A DNA stretch of 42,725 nt from an uncultured Paracoccaceae bacterium (GCA_937920555.1 CAKZTM010000025.1:1-42725); one strand, 5' to 3'. Counted from the stretch's first letter, positions 9,505 through 18,581 are shown. The notes: a model not told the origin generated them from the sequence alone. Numbers and translations are program-made.

Positions 9505-10454
9505 TGGCCAAAGCATTCGCATCCCAAGGGGACATGACGGAAAAGAAAATCAGCTTCACCGAAGTTGGTCGTGATCTTTGGGCATTCACCGCCGAAGGGG
9601 ACCCCAATTCCGGCGTGATTATCGGCGATGAGAGCGTGATGATTATCGAGGCCCAAGCGACCCCGCGCTTGGCCAACAAGGTGATCGAAAAGGTCCGCAG
9701 CGTCACCGACAAGCCGATTTCCCATGTGGTTTTGACCCATTATCACGCGGTACGGGTGCTGGGCGCCTCAGCATTTAACGCCCCACAAATCATCATGTCC
9801 GAAAAAGCCCGCGCAATGGTCGTGGAGCGCGGACAGGAAGATTGGGACAGCGAGTTTGACCGCTTCCCGCGTCTTTTTGAGGGGCACGAAAGCATCCCCG
9901 GCCTGACCTACCCGACCACCACATTCAACAATCGCATGACCGTTTATCTTGGCAATCGCAGGGTCGATCTAATGCATCTGGGCCGCGCCCACACCGCCGG
10001 CGACATTGTGGCCTATGTGCCCGATGAGAACGTGATGTTCACCGGCGATATCGTCGAGTACAAATCCGCCTGCTACTGCGGCGACGGGCATTTTCACGAC
10101 TGGCCCGGCACGTTAGAGGCGATCCGCCGCTTTGACGTGGACGCGATTGCACCCGGACGCGGCGACGCGCTTGTGGGCAAAGCTATGGTCGAAGAAGCTC
10201 TTGATCTTACAGCAGATTTTGTGCGCTCAACCTACAAGCCGGTGGCCCGTGTCGCCCTTCGCGGCGGCTCTCTGAAAGAAGCATGGGACGCTTGTCGCGC
10301 TGAATGCGATCCCAAATTCTCCGACTACGCAATCTACGAGCATTGCCTGCCGTTCAACGTCGCCCGCGCTTATGATGAGGCCCGCGATCTTGACACACCG
10401 CGGATTTGGACCGCGCAAAGAGACAAAGAAATGTGGGCCTCTCTACAAGACTAG
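9504..10454 (+). CDS. MBL-fold protein with a degraded second metal site
   Basis: Protein of 316 residues with the metallo-beta-lactamase fold landmarks. The first-site His triad is present: His79 and His81 in THYHAVR and His163 in AHTAGD. Asp182 in FTGDIVE, the usual bridging ligand, is also kept. The second-site ligands are changed: the canonical HxHxDH reads H-Y-H-A-V-R, so Asp becomes Val83 and His becomes Arg84. The usual PGHG reads PGRG at residues 217-220, replacing its His with Arg219. This would leave one metal or a different chemistry. It is the third gene of the hmgA operon, coupled to fahA by a 1-base overlap, so a role in aromatic catabolism is likely but undefined. There is no signal peptide. 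Confidence 0.85.
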   Translation: MAKAFASQGDMTEKKISFTEVGRDLWAFTAEGDPNSGVIIGDESVMIIEAQATPRLANKVIEKVRSVTDKPISHVVLTHYHAVRVLGASAFNAPQIIMSEKARAMVVERGQEDWDSEFDRFPRLFEGHESIPGLTYPTTTFNNRMTVYLGNRRVDLMHLGRAHTAGDIVAYVPDENVMFTGDIVEYKSACYCGDGHFHDWPGTLEAIRRFDVDAIAPGRGDALVGKAMVEEALDLTADFVRSTYKPVARVALRGGSLKEAWDACRAECDPKFSDYAIYEHCLPFNVARAYDEARDLDTPRIWTAQRDKEMWASLQD

Positions 10455-10476
10455 GCCCACATATGGTCTACAAGTG

Positions 10477-10499
10477 TCGCGGGTCACAATAGCCCGCGA
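10477..10499 (+). terminator. Hairpin between the hmgA operon and thrS
   Basis: TCGCGGG (10477-10483) pairs with CCCGCGA (10493-10499) across a 9-base loop. In the rightward direction it is followed by a short T-rich stretch at 10505-10508. It abuts the thrS stop and may end both converging units; the T-run is short, so Rho-independent activity is only moderately supported. Confidence 0.5.
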
Positions 10500-12449
10500 T
10501 CACCTTTTCAGATCAGGCGGCGTCGCCTCTGCGGCCAACGCACCTGCGACAACTTCTAACCCCTCCACCTTTGTGGATTTTTCGCCAAGACGCCGGACAG
10601 AAACCGTCCGCTCCTCCACTTCCCGCATTCCAACGGCCAGGATCACCGGCACTTTGCCAAGCGAGTGCTCGCGAACCTTATAGTTGATCTTCTCGTTGCG
10701 AATGTCAGCCTCCGCCCGGATGCCAAGTGCTGCTAATTTCTCAACAACCTCATGCACATAAGCATCAGCGTCCGACACGATGGACGCGACAACAACCTGG
10801 CGTGGCGCAATCCAAAACGGCAGCTTTCCGGCGGAGTTTTCGATCAAAATACCAATGAAGCGCTCAAACGACCCCAAGGTCGCCCGATGCAGCATATAAG
10901 GCCGATGCTTGTTCCCGTCCTCGCCAATATAGCTGGCCCCAAGACGCTCCGGCAGATTTGGATCAACCTGAAATGTGCCGCATTGCCAAACCCGTCCAAT
11001 GGCGTCGGTCAAATAGAAATCGAGTTTGGGCCCGTAAAATGCACCATCACCGGGCTCAAGCGTGAAGCTGCGCCCGGTGGCATTAATTGCGCCTTCCAAA
11101 GCCCCCTCCACATGGTCCCAACTTTCATCGGACCCAACCCGGTTCTCGGGGCGGGTCGCAAATTTGATCTCGAAATCCTCAAAGCCCAAATCCGCGTAAA
11201 TATCCGCGAGAAAGTTGATGAAGCGGGCGCATTCTTCCTCGATCTGATCTTCGGTGCAGAAAATATGCGCGTCATCTTGGGTAAAGCCGCGCACACGCAT
11301 GATCCCGTGAAGCGCACCTGACGGCTCGTAGCGCGAACACGAGCCAAATTCCGAGAGCCTGAGCGGCAAATCCCGGTAAGACTTCAGACCTTGATTGAAC
11401 ACCTGAACGTGACAAGGACAGTTCATCGGCTTGAGCGCGTTAATCGCCTTTTCCTTGGCGTGCTCTTCCTCCACCTCGACCACAAACATGTGCTCTTGAT
11501 ATTTGTCCCAGTGGCCCGACGCTTCCCACAATTTGCGGTCGACAACCTGCGGAGTGTTGATCTCCCGGTAGCCACCAGCGCGTTGTTTTCGCCGCATATA
11601 ATCTTGCAGCGTCGTGTAAATGGTCCAACCGTTAGGGTGCCAAAACACCTGCCCGGGCGCTTCCTCTTGCATGTGAAACAAATCCATATCGCGACCCAAT
11701 TTACGGTGGTCGCGCAGAGCTGCCTGCTCCAGAATATGCATGTGCTTTTTCAGATCATCGCGGTTCTTAAACGCCACCGCATAGATGCGTTGAAGCATCG
11801 CCCGTTTGCTGTCGCCGCGCCAATAAGCCCCGGCAACCGACATCAGTTTAAAGCCGTCCGCAGGCACCTGTCCGGTATGCTGAAAATGCGGCCCACGGCA
11901 CAAGTCCTGCCAATCCCCATGCCAATACATGCGCAACTCTTCATTGCCCGAAATGCCGTCAATCAGCTCTACCTTGTAAGGCTCGTCATTATCCTTGTAA
12001 TGCTGGATGGCACGGGCCCGCTCCCAAACTTCAGTGCGAACCGGCTCCCGAAGATTGATAATCTCCTTCATCTTTTTCTCAATAACTTCAAGGTCTTCCG
12101 GTGTGAACGGTTCTTCACGATCAAAATCGTAGTAAAACCCATCCTTGATGACCGGACCAATGGTCACCTTCACATCAGGCCAAATTTCCTGAACCGCACG
12201 GGCCATAATGTGCGCTGCGTCATGGCGGATCAACTCAAGCGCCTGATCCTCGTCTTTGAGCGTGTGGATTGCAATATCCGCATTCTCGGAAAGTGACCAT
12301 GCAAGGTCCCAATGCTCCCCGTTGACAGTCCACGAAATCGCCGCTTTGCCAAGCGATTTTGCGATACCCTCAGCGACCTCTTTGCCGGTAACCCCTTGGG
12401 GATACTCGCGTTTCGCACCATCTGGAAGGGTAAGGGTGATGTTGGCCAT
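10500..12449 (-). CDS. thrS: Threonine--tRNA ligase
   Basis: Cytosolic class II aminoacyl-tRNA synthetase of 649 residues that charges tRNA-Thr. In order: an N-terminal TGS domain (about residues 1-62), the editing domain with the [11 protein letters not shown] motif, the catalytic core with the zinc-site segment NCPCHVQVF and class II motif 2 around [19 protein letters not shown], and a C-terminal anticodon-binding domain ([11 protein letters not shown]). The ATG is preceded by AAGGAGAGG, a strong ribosome-binding site. It is monocistronic, converging on the hmgA operon and divergent from a hydrolase pair. No T-box or other leader was recognised in the 210 bases upstream. Confidence 0.98.
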   Translation of the reverse strand: MANITLTLPDGAKREYPQGVTGKEVAEGIAKSLGKAAISWTVNGEHWDLAWSLSENADIAIHTLKDEDQALELIRHDAAHIMARAVQEIWPDVKVTIGPVIKDGFYYDFDREEPFTPEDLEVIEKKMKEIINLREPVRTEVWERARAIQHYKDNDEPYKVELIDGISGNEELRMYWHGDWQDLCRGPHFQHTGQVPADGFKLMSVAGAYWRGDSKRAMLQRIYAVAFKNRDDLKKHMHILEQAALRDHRKLGRDMDLFHMQEEAPGQVFWHPNGWTIYTTLQDYMRRKQRAGGYREINTPQVVDRKLWEASGHWDKYQEHMFVVEVEEEHAKEKAINALKPMNCPCHVQVFNQGLKSYRDLPLRLSEFGSCSRYEPSGALHGIMRVRGFTQDDAHIFCTEDQIEEECARFINFLADIYADLGFEDFEIKFATRPENRVGSDESWDHVEGALEGAINATGRSFTLEPGDGAFYGPKLDFYLTDAIGRVWQCGTFQVDPNLPERLGASYIGEDGNKHRPYMLHRATLGSFERFIGILIENSAGKLPFWIAPRQVVVASIVSDADAYVHEVVEKLAALGIRAEADIRNEKINYKVREHSLGKVPVILAVGMREVEERTVSVRRLGEKSTKVEGLEVVAGALAAEATPPDLKR

Positions 12450-12659
12450 GGGGACCTCTCCTTGAGTTTTGGCGCCTACGAAACGCCCGGTTACAGGTTT
12501 GCAAACGGCATAAAGGAACCGATGATCAAGTCAACCACTAACACCGGTTGATGGCCCCGAAACAGCGCCAAACGGCGGCACCAGCTATGTGTGTGTTTTT
12601 GCACAAGACAGTCCTGCCAAAACCCCTTAGGATTTTCGAAGAATGCGAACGGGGATCAC

Positions 12660-13424
12660 ATGGCTGACGCTCAATACTATGACACGGCTCAGGGCCGCAG
12701 ACTGGCCTACCACCAAACCCAAGGCACCGGGCCGGGCGTGGTGTTTCTTGGCGGCTTTGTCTCCGACATGGAAGGCACCAAAGCCGTTCACCTAGAGGAT
12801 TGGGCAAAGGCGCATGGTCGGGCGTATCTGCGCTTTGACTACTCTGGCCATGGACGCTCCTCTGAGGATTTTCGCGATGGCTCCATTGGCGATTGGACAC
12901 AAGACGCCGCCACTGTTGTATCTGAATTAACCGACACACCGCAGATCCTAGTAGGCTCATCAATGGGCGGGTGGATTTCTTTACTTTTGGCAAAACAAAT
13001 TCCTGAACGGATCGCAGGGATCGTAGGAATTGCGGCCGCACCAGATTTCACCGAAGATAGCATGTGGGCGGCGATGACTGACGCGCAAAAAGCAGATCTC
13101 GACACCAAAGGCTTCATTGAGCTGCCCTCGGATTATTCGGAGGCGCCTTACGTGATTACCCGCAAACTGATCGAGGACGGCCGCAACCAATTGACGCTCC
13201 GCGATCCCCTGAACTTGCCATTTCCGGTGCGCCTCCTGCATGGAACCGCCGACGTGGACGTGGCAATGTCCGTTCCGTTGAGGTTAATCGAACATGCCAC
13301 CGGCCCGGACATTCAGCTGAGCTTCGTCAAGGACGTTGATCACCGGTTCAGCGGGCCGCGCGAACTTGCGATGATCGAGGCCGCGATCACCGACATCACC
13401 GCAGTGGGAGGGCATGCGCAATGA
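12660..13424 (+). CDS. Alpha/beta hydrolase, ABHD10-like
   Basis: Protein of 254 residues with the alpha/beta-hydrolase layout: GGFVSDMEGTKA near residues 31-42 (oxyanion region), DYSGHGRSS at 60-68, nucleophile Ser101 in GSSMGG, and a likely catalytic His in DVDHRFSG near the C-terminus. The GFxSDMxGTKA segment is typical of the ABHD10 group, whose human member is an acyl-glucuronide and S-depalmitoylating esterase; the bacterial substrate is unknown. I chose the ATG at 12660 with GGGG upstream; the open frame to 12591 has no support. Its stop overlaps the next start as ATGA, so the two hydrolases are translationally coupled. Confidence 0.85.
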   Translation: MADAQYYDTAQGRRLAYHQTQGTGPGVVFLGGFVSDMEGTKAVHLEDWAKAHGRAYLRFDYSGHGRSSEDFRDGSIGDWTQDAATVVSELTDTPQILVGSSMGGWISLLLAKQIPERIAGIVGIAAAPDFTEDSMWAAMTDAQKADLDTKGFIELPSDYSEAPYVITRKLIEDGRNQLTLRDPLNLPFPVRLLHGTADVDVAMSVPLRLIEHATGPDIQLSFVKDVDHRFSGPRELAMIEAAITDITAVGGHAQ

Positions 13425-14389
13425 ACCGCTGGGTCAAAATCTTCGCCATCATCGTGGGAGCGATTTTCGTGATCAACACCTTTGCGCCACGCGAACCGAT
13501 CGACTGGACCATCTCTTACAGCGACAATGATCTGGGCCCGGACGTGACCGCCTATCTCGAAACCCGAGAGGCCGAATTCGACGACATCATTGACGGTGCC
13601 CAGAAGGAGGTGATCTGGGCCGGAACCCCCAATCGCAAAACACCCCTTTCTGTCGTCTACATCCACGGTTTTTCCGCCACAAAACAAGAACTTCGCCCCG
13701 TTCCCGATCAGGTGGCCGAGGCACTTGGCGCCAATCTCTATTTCGCACGGCTCACCGGACACGGGCGCGGTTCGGAAGCGATGGCCCAGGTAACCGTCAA
13801 CGATTGGCTCAACGATGTCGCCGAGGCCGTGGCCATCGGCCGCAGAATAGGCGAGCGGGTCGTGATCATCGCCACGTCGCAAGGCGGCACCATGACTGCC
13901 ATGTCATCAGTCGATCTCAACTTGATGCAGAACGTCGCCGGCATCGTATTTGTCTCGCCCAATTTTGGCGTCAACTCATCCACGGCGGGCCTGCTGACCA
14001 TGCCGTTTGCACGGACCTTTGTGCCATGGATCGCCGGTAAAGAACGCTCATGGGTGCCACATAATGAGGAGCAGGCGAAATGGTGGACGACACGTTACCC
14101 CATTGAGGCGGTGTTTCCCATGGCCGCCGCCGTTCAGGTCGCCGTGAGCCTGCCATATGATGGGGTTGTAACACCTGCGTTCTTCATTTTCTCCCCAGAT
14201 GATACGGTGGTGAAAGCGTCAGCCACGCGACAAGTTGCCAAGCTTTGGGGGGCCACCAAAGAGATTTGGGAAGTTGAGATTGCCGCCACGGATGACCCAA
14301 GCGCCCATGTGATTGCAGGTGATATATTAAGCCCGTCCATGACCGATCCTGTGTCACAACGCATCGTGGACTGGGCCGGCAGCTTGTAA
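13421..14389 (+). CDS. Membrane-anchored alpha/beta hydrolase
   Basis: Protein of 322 residues beginning with one hydrophobic segment (about residues 5-21, KIFAIIVGAIFVINTF), which should anchor the enzyme in the inner membrane or act as an uncleaved signal. The hydrolase core has VVYIHGFSATKQE (residues 78-90), LTGHGRGSEA and nucleophile Ser153 in ATSQGG. FIFSPDDTVV holds the probable acid residue and SAHVIAGD the probable catalytic His. Substrate unknown; a lipase or esterase role is inferred from the fold alone. It overlaps the upstream ABHD10-like gene by 4 bases, so the pair probably serves one process. Confidence 0.82.
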   Translation: MNRWVKIFAIIVGAIFVINTFAPREPIDWTISYSDNDLGPDVTAYLETREAEFDDIIDGAQKEVIWAGTPNRKTPLSVVYIHGFSATKQELRPVPDQVAEALGANLYFARLTGHGRGSEAMAQVTVNDWLNDVAEAVAIGRRIGERVVIIATSQGGTMTAMSSVDLNLMQNVAGIVFVSPNFGVNSSTAGLLTMPFARTFVPWIAGKERSWVPHNEEQAKWWTTRYPIEAVFPMAAAVQVAVSLPYDGVVTPAFFIFSPDDTVVKASATRQVAKLWGATKEIWEVEIAATDDPSAHVIAGDILSPSMTDPVSQRIVDWAGSL

Positions 14390-14411
14390 TTGCACCAAAA
14401 CGGCACAACAC

Positions 14412-14444
14412 GTTAACTCCTATACCTAAGTTGTAGGAGTTAAC
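14412..14444. terminator. Long inverted repeat between converging genes
   Basis: GTTAACTCCTA (14412-14422) is perfectly complemented by TAGGAGTTAAC (14434-14444). The stem extends by a G-U and an A-U pair, leaving a 7-base loop. It sits between the hydrolase pair and the small membrane protein gene that converges on it, so it probably acts as a bidirectional terminator or 3'-end stabiliser. There is no clear T-run on either side. Confidence 0.55.
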
Positions 14445-14459
14445 CCTCCATTCCCGATC

Positions 14460-14672
14460 TCAGAGGATCACGCCGAACACGACGCACATCAGCCCGATGA
14501 TCGATAAAAATAACGACCCCAGGTTAAGGGGGATGAGCGGCTGCAACTTGGCCTGCATTTCTTCTTGGGTTCCGCCTTCCCGCTTTGCTTTTGCGGCTTT
14601 GATAATGCAGATGAGCAAGCCAACAAGGCCGACGCAGGATATTATAACCCCTATAATCACCAGAAATTCCAC
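14460..14672 (-). CDS. Small two-helix membrane protein, function unknown
   Basis: I do not recognise this 70-residue protein. It starts with GTG behind a strong AGGAGGAG ribosome-binding site. A first hydrophobic helix (about residues 3-26, FLVIIGVIISCVGLVGLLIC) is followed by a basic, charged loop (KAAKAKREGGTQEEMQAK). A second helix ends at the C-terminus (LGSLFLSIIGLMCVVFGVIL). Both ends should face the same side with the charged loop in the cytoplasm. It is divergent from the GapR-like gene and converges on the hydrolase pair. The good ribosome-binding site and clean helix pattern support a real gene. Confidence 0.7.
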   Translation of the reverse strand: MEFLVIIGVIISCVGLVGLLICIIKAAKAKREGGTQEEMQAKLQPLIPLNLGSLFLSIIGLMCVVFGVIL

Positions 14673-14799
14673 GTTCCGCTCCTCCTGATCCAGCCGCCTC
14701 TATGACAAAACCCGCCTTTGGGTTCAAGTTAGGCTTGCTGCGCATGCGACCCCTCATTAGGAAAGCCCGAGGATCAGGTTTCCCACACAGGAGCAGCAG

Positions 14800-15078
14800 A
14801 TGATGGATGACGCAATTTTGGAAGACACCAAGCCCGGCGATAATACCTACCGCGTGACCGCCGGTGAGCTTCGTGCTTTTGTCGAGCGTTTTGAGCGTCT
14901 GGAGGCAGAAAAGAAAGACATCGCTGACCAGCAAAAAGAGGTTATGGCCGAGGCGAAAAGCCGTGGCTACGACACCAAAATCCTACGCAAAGTGGTCGCC
15001 TTGCGCAAAAAAGACCCCCAAGAGATTTCTGAAGAAGAAGCCGTGCTGGAGCTTTACAAAGACGCGCTGGGGATGTGA
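14800..15078 (+). CDS. gapR: DUF2312 / GapR-family nucleoid-associated protein
   Basis: Protein of 92 residues with the DUF2312 pattern: an N-terminal helix rich in Glu and Arg ([20 protein letters not shown]), then [23 protein letters not shown] and a C-terminal helical segment [13 protein letters not shown]. It aligns by eye over its length with Caulobacter GapR, a homotetramer that clamps overtwisted AT-rich DNA ahead of replication and transcription and stimulates type II topoisomerases. Two adjacent ATG codons (14800, 14803) follow an AGGAG; either could be used. It precedes the iron permease gene by 51 bases on the same strand, though a functional link is unlikely. Confidence 0.88.
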   Translation: MMDDAILEDTKPGDNTYRVTAGELRAFVERFERLEAEKKDIADQQKEVMAEAKSRGYDTKILRKVVALRKKDPQEISEEEAVLELYKDALGM

Positions 15079-15129
15079 CGCAGGATCGCCCCCCTAGCAA
15101 CCTATCCGTCACATAGCTAAAATGCCGCC

Positions 15130-16770
15130 ATGACCGACGCAGGGCTCTCAAAGGCACGACCCTACTTTGACCGCTGGAGTGCCGGCGCGCTCATCGTGGC
15201 CGCACTTGTGTTGACCCCGCTTGTCGCGGTCGCATTCATGGCGCTCTTGCCCTCCTCCAGCGATTGGGGCCATCTGTGGCGCACGACCATGCCGCGCTAC
15301 TTGGCAAACTCACTTGTCCTGATGGTCTGCGTGGGCGCTCTCTCCGCTGCCATCGGCACCGGCGCGGCTTGGCTGGTAGCGTGCCGCAACTTCCCCGGGC
15401 GCGGCTTCTTGCAATACGCGCTTCTGGCCCCGCTTGCGATCCCGTCCTACATCGCGGCCTACGCACTGGTGGACTTCATGGAATACGCAGGGCCCTTCCA
15501 AACCGGCCTGCGCGCCATGTTCGGATGGCAATCAGCCCGCGACTACATGTTCCCCGAAATTCGCTCGATCTGGGCCGCCATCGTGGTGATGAGCCTCGCA
15601 CTTTACCCCTACATCTACCTGTTCGCCCGCGAAGCCTTCGAGACCCAAGGCGCCAACGCCCTCGATGTGTCGCGCTCACTGGGCTGCACACCGATCCAAA
15701 GTTTCATGCGCGTCTCGCTGCCCATGGCCCGCCCAGCCATCGTGGCGGGCACCGCAATTGTGATGATGGAAGTGCTCAACGACTTTGGCACCGTAGAGTT
15801 CTTCGCGATCCAAACCATGACCACCGGCATATTCAGCCTGTGGCTAGAAGCCGGAGACCGCGCCGGCGCCGCCGAGGTTGCCTGCCTGATGCTGGCCATC
15901 GTGATTGTCCTTTTGCTGGCCGAAAAGCTGAGCCGCAAACGCCGCAGATTTCACGCGCTGTCCAAAAGTACACGCCCCCTGACCCGCCAAACAGGCACCG
16001 GCCTCTGGCGCTGGCTGCCAACCGCACTTTGCGGCTTGCCCGTCATCTTGGGCTTTGTGCTGCCGGTGTGGGTGCTGATCTCGGTGGCCGATCCCACCGA
16101 TTGGGGACGGGGCGATTTGTGGACCGCAGGCTTTAACACGCTTTGGCTGGGCACAACTGCCGCTGTAATCGCTGTGGCTGCGGCCATTTTCATGACCCAG
16201 GCGGTCCGCTATTCCAAAAGCAGATTTGTGACCCAAGCGGTCCCGGTCACCACCATCGGTTACGCCACACCCGGCGCAGTTCTGGCCATCGGCATCCTCG
16301 TCCCCTTCGCCTTTTTCGATCACCTTTTGGCCGACATCGTGCAAACTCTGACGGGAACCGATCCGGGCCTGCTTCTGACAGGCTCGGCCGCGGCTATCGT
16401 TTTTGCTTACGTGGTGCGGTTCTTTGCGATCCCTCAAGGGGCCATTGAAAGCGCCATGTCACAGGTCACGCCGGGCATGGATATGGCCGCCAGATCGCTC
16501 GGCCAAAGGCGCTTGGGGGTTTTAAGACATGTGCACTTGCCGATGATACGAGGGGCCACCGCAACCGCCATGGTGCTTCTATTCGTGGACGCTTCAAAGG
16601 AATTACCGGCCACATTGATGCTGCGCCCGTTCAACTTCGACACACTGGCCACCCGTGTCTATAACCACGCCTCACTGGAAGACTTGCAACGGGCCGCACC
16701 CGCTGCCCTGCTGGTCACAATGGCCGGGCTCTTGCCGATCCTGATCCTGTCTATCTCGCGCAAACGCTAA
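15130..16770 (+). CDS. fbpB: Fe(3+)-type ABC transporter permease, fused two-domain (FbpB/AfuB-like)
   Basis: Inner-membrane permease of 546 residues made of two homologous halves. Each half has about six hydrophobic helices and a cytoplasmic EAA loop that contacts the ATPase: EAFETQGANALDVSRSLGC in the first half and SQVTPGMDMAARSLGQRRLG in the second. A basic linker (SRKRRRFHALSKS) joins the halves. This duplication is typical of the FbpB/AfuB/SfuB family for ferric iron. No binding protein or ATPase gene is adjacent, so its partners must be encoded elsewhere. The substrate is inferred from the family; related permeases also carry thiamine or polyamines. The ribosome-binding site is weak. 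Confidence 0.85.
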   Translation: MTDAGLSKARPYFDRWSAGALIVAALVLTPLVAVAFMALLPSSSDWGHLWRTTMPRYLANSLVLMVCVGALSAAIGTGAAWLVACRNFPGRGFLQYALLAPLAIPSYIAAYALVDFMEYAGPFQTGLRAMFGWQSARDYMFPEIRSIWAAIVVMSLALYPYIYLFAREAFETQGANALDVSRSLGCTPIQSFMRVSLPMARPAIVAGTAIVMMEVLNDFGTVEFFAIQTMTTGIFSLWLEAGDRAGAAEVACLMLAIVIVLLLAEKLSRKRRRFHALSKSTRPLTRQTGTGLWRWLPTALCGLPVILGFVLPVWVLISVADPTDWGRGDLWTAGFNTLWLGTTAAVIAVAAAIFMTQAVRYSKSRFVTQAVPVTTIGYATPGAVLAIGILVPFAFFDHLLADIVQTLTGTDPGLLLTGSAAAIVFAYVVRFFAIPQGAIESAMSQVTPGMDMAARSLGQRRLGVLRHVHLPMIRGATATAMVLLFVDASKELPATLMLRPFNFDTLATRVYNHASLEDLQRAAPAALLVTMAGLLPILILSISRKR

Positions 16771-16784
16771 AGCGCGACCTTTTG

Positions 16785-17804
16785 TTAACTTGTGGGGTAA
16801 TGGCCCTCGTAAAGAGGCCCCAAAGTGGCGTCATCAAACAAGGATGACACAGACATGCCACTGGCAATGTTCAACGTGGCCTGCGCAAACAGCGGCGCCG
16901 TGGGCACCATGCGGATTTTCGCACAAGCCTGAACCTTGGCATTGGCCTCAATCGAATCCGTGATCACCAAGCTTTTCATCACCGACTTTGTGATCCGTTC
17001 ACAAGCAGGGTCCGACAAAACCCCGTGAGAGATATAGGCATGCACCTCTTTGGCGCCGTGCTCCATGATCGTCTCAGCCGCTTTGCACAGGGTGCCCGCC
17101 GTATCAACAATATCATCCACCACAATACAGGTGCGGTCTTTGACATCGCCGATCAACGTCATCGCCGCGACCTTTCCCGCACCAGAGCGCCGCTTGTCCA
17201 CAATCGCAAGATCAGCCCCCAACCGCTGCGCCAGTTCGCGCGCACGCGCCACGCCACCGACATCGGGCGAGACAATCATCAAATCCTTCATGCTCTTTTT
17301 GAAGTGATGCTTGATGTCCAAGGCAAACACCGGCGAGGCGTAAAGATTGTCCACCGGTATGTCGAAAAAACCCTGAATTTGGGCCGCATGCAAATCCATG
17401 GTCAAAATGCGCTCAATGCCCGCCTCAGTCAGCAAATTGGCCACCAGCTTGGCGGAAATGGGTGTGCGCGCCTTGGTGCGACGGTCCTGACGGGCGTAGC
17501 CAAAATAGGGGATAACCGCTGTGATGCGATTGGCCGAAGAGCGCCGCAACGCATCCGCCATAATCAGAAGTTCCATCAAATTGTCATTTGCAGGGTTTGA
17601 CGTGGATTGCAGGATGAACATGTCCTCGGAACGGACATTTTGGTAAACCTCGACGAAAATCTCGCCATCATTGAAACGCTCGACCCGCGCATCGATCAAC
17701 TCGACCGCTTCGCCGCGATGAAAGCTGATGCGCTTGGCAATCCCCTCAGCCAGCGTTCGGTTGGCATTTCCAGAGATCAGTTTGGGTATGGTACTAGATG
17801 GCAT
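16785..17804 (-). CDS. prs: Ribose-phosphate pyrophosphokinase (PRPP synthase)
   Basis: Cytosolic enzyme making PRPP from ribose 5-phosphate and ATP for nucleotide, histidine and tryptophan synthesis. The protein has 339 residues, slightly longer than the common 310-320. Visible landmarks are the flexible-loop segment YFGYARQDRRTKAR, the divalent-metal site DLHAAQIQGFFD, and the ribose-5-phosphate loop VVDDIVDTAGTL. The ATG has GAGGGA upstream at a spacing of 8 bases. It converges on the iron permease gene, leaving 14 bases between stops, and is divergent from the DsbA-fold isomerase gene. Confidence 0.97.
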   Translation of the reverse strand: MPSSTIPKLISGNANRTLAEGIAKRISFHRGEAVELIDARVERFNDGEIFVEVYQNVRSEDMFILQSTSNPANDNLMELLIMADALRRSSANRITAVIPYFGYARQDRRTKARTPISAKLVANLLTEAGIERILTMDLHAAQIQGFFDIPVDNLYASPVFALDIKHHFKKSMKDLMIVSPDVGGVARARELAQRLGADLAIVDKRRSGAGKVAAMTLIGDVKDRTCIVVDDIVDTAGTLCKAAETIMEHGAKEVHAYISHGVLSDPACERITKSVMKSLVITDSIEANAKVQACAKIRMVPTAPLFAQATLNIASGMSVSSLFDDATLGPLYEGHYPTS

Positions 17805-17953
17805 GACAGTGGTCCCTCGCTCAGATTGAGAACCTCTGATGACAGCCGGGCTCTACAACAGATTGTGAGACGGGGCTTAGCAAACATGATTGCGCTTGCA
17901 AAGCACAGAACGAGACATGACTGTGCAGGAAATCTCAAAAAAGGACACAAGCC

Positions 17954-18550
17954 ATGGCCCATATCGACTATTTCATGTTTCCAATTTCTCCCTTCAACTA
18001 TCTTGCGGGACGCGGGCTTGACGATATTGCAGCAAAGCACGGTGCGACCGTCACCTATAAACCCTTTGGCTTGATGCGCATTTTTGAGAAAACCGGCGGC
18101 CTGCCGCCCGCGCAACGCCATCCGTCACGCCAAGCCTACCGGTTGCAGGAAATTGAGCGCATTGCGAAACTGAACAAGATGCCGGTTAATCTCAAACCAG
18201 CCCATTTTCCGACCAATCCAGTGCCTGCCATGTCCGCCATTATTGCGGCCCAAGATGCTGGCGGCGGAGATCTGAGCGGCCTGTGCTTTACGCTTTTGCG
18301 CGGATGTTGGGCCGACGAGCAGAACGTCGCTGATGACGCGGTGATCAAGGCCGCGCTTACCGCAAACGGGTTTGATGCAGGTCTGGCAGACAGCGGCATG
18401 CTCAGCGGCTCTGAAATGGTCGAGCGCAATACCAATGAAGCCCTTGAGCGCGGCGTTTTCGGCGCACCGTCCTATTTGGTGAATGATCAAGTGTTTTGGG
18501 GCCAAGACCGGTTGGCCCATCTTGACGCCTATCTGTCAGAGATCAGCTGA
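17954..18550 (+). CDS. 2-hydroxychromene-2-carboxylate isomerase family protein (DsbA fold, kappa-class GST-like)
   Basis: Protein of 198 residues beginning HIDYFMFPISPFNYLAGRG. The Ser-Pro-Phe-Asn-Tyr segment holds the active-site Ser of HCCA isomerases and kappa-class GSTs in place of the DsbA CXXC. A helical insertion follows, then GVFGAPSYLVNDQVFWGQDRL, the cis-proline region and C-terminal strand of the fold. NahD-type members isomerise an intermediate of naphthalene degradation using glutathione. No other naphthalene genes are near, so the real substrate is open. The gene stands alone, with a GC-rich hairpin just downstream. Confidence 0.85.
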   Translation: MAHIDYFMFPISPFNYLAGRGLDDIAAKHGATVTYKPFGLMRIFEKTGGLPPAQRHPSRQAYRLQEIERIAKLNKMPVNLKPAHFPTNPVPAMSAIIAAQDAGGGDLSGLCFTLLRGCWADEQNVADDAVIKAALTANGFDAGLADSGMLSGSEMVERNTNEALERGVFGAPSYLVNDQVFWGQDRLAHLDAYLSEIS

Positions 18551-18563
18551 GGTATCCAGCGGA

Positions 18564-18581
18564 GCGCCTCTGACGAGGCGC
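18564..18581 (+). terminator. GC-rich hairpin downstream of the isomerase gene
   Basis: GCGCCTC (18564-18570) and GAGGCGC (18575-18581) pair across the loop TGAC, starting 13 bases after the isomerase stop and followed by ATTCCATTT. The stem is strong but the T-run is interrupted, so this is a probable rather than certain intrinsic terminator. The rest of the 148-base gap to the HAD gene shows nothing else. Confidence 0.55.

Noticed and set aside
11391..12296. Long open frame (301 codons) on the plus strand opposite thrS
   Set aside because: It is fully antisense to a complete, well-conserved thrS, has no family likeness, and has the low-complexity Arg/His/Leu composition of an antisense shadow.
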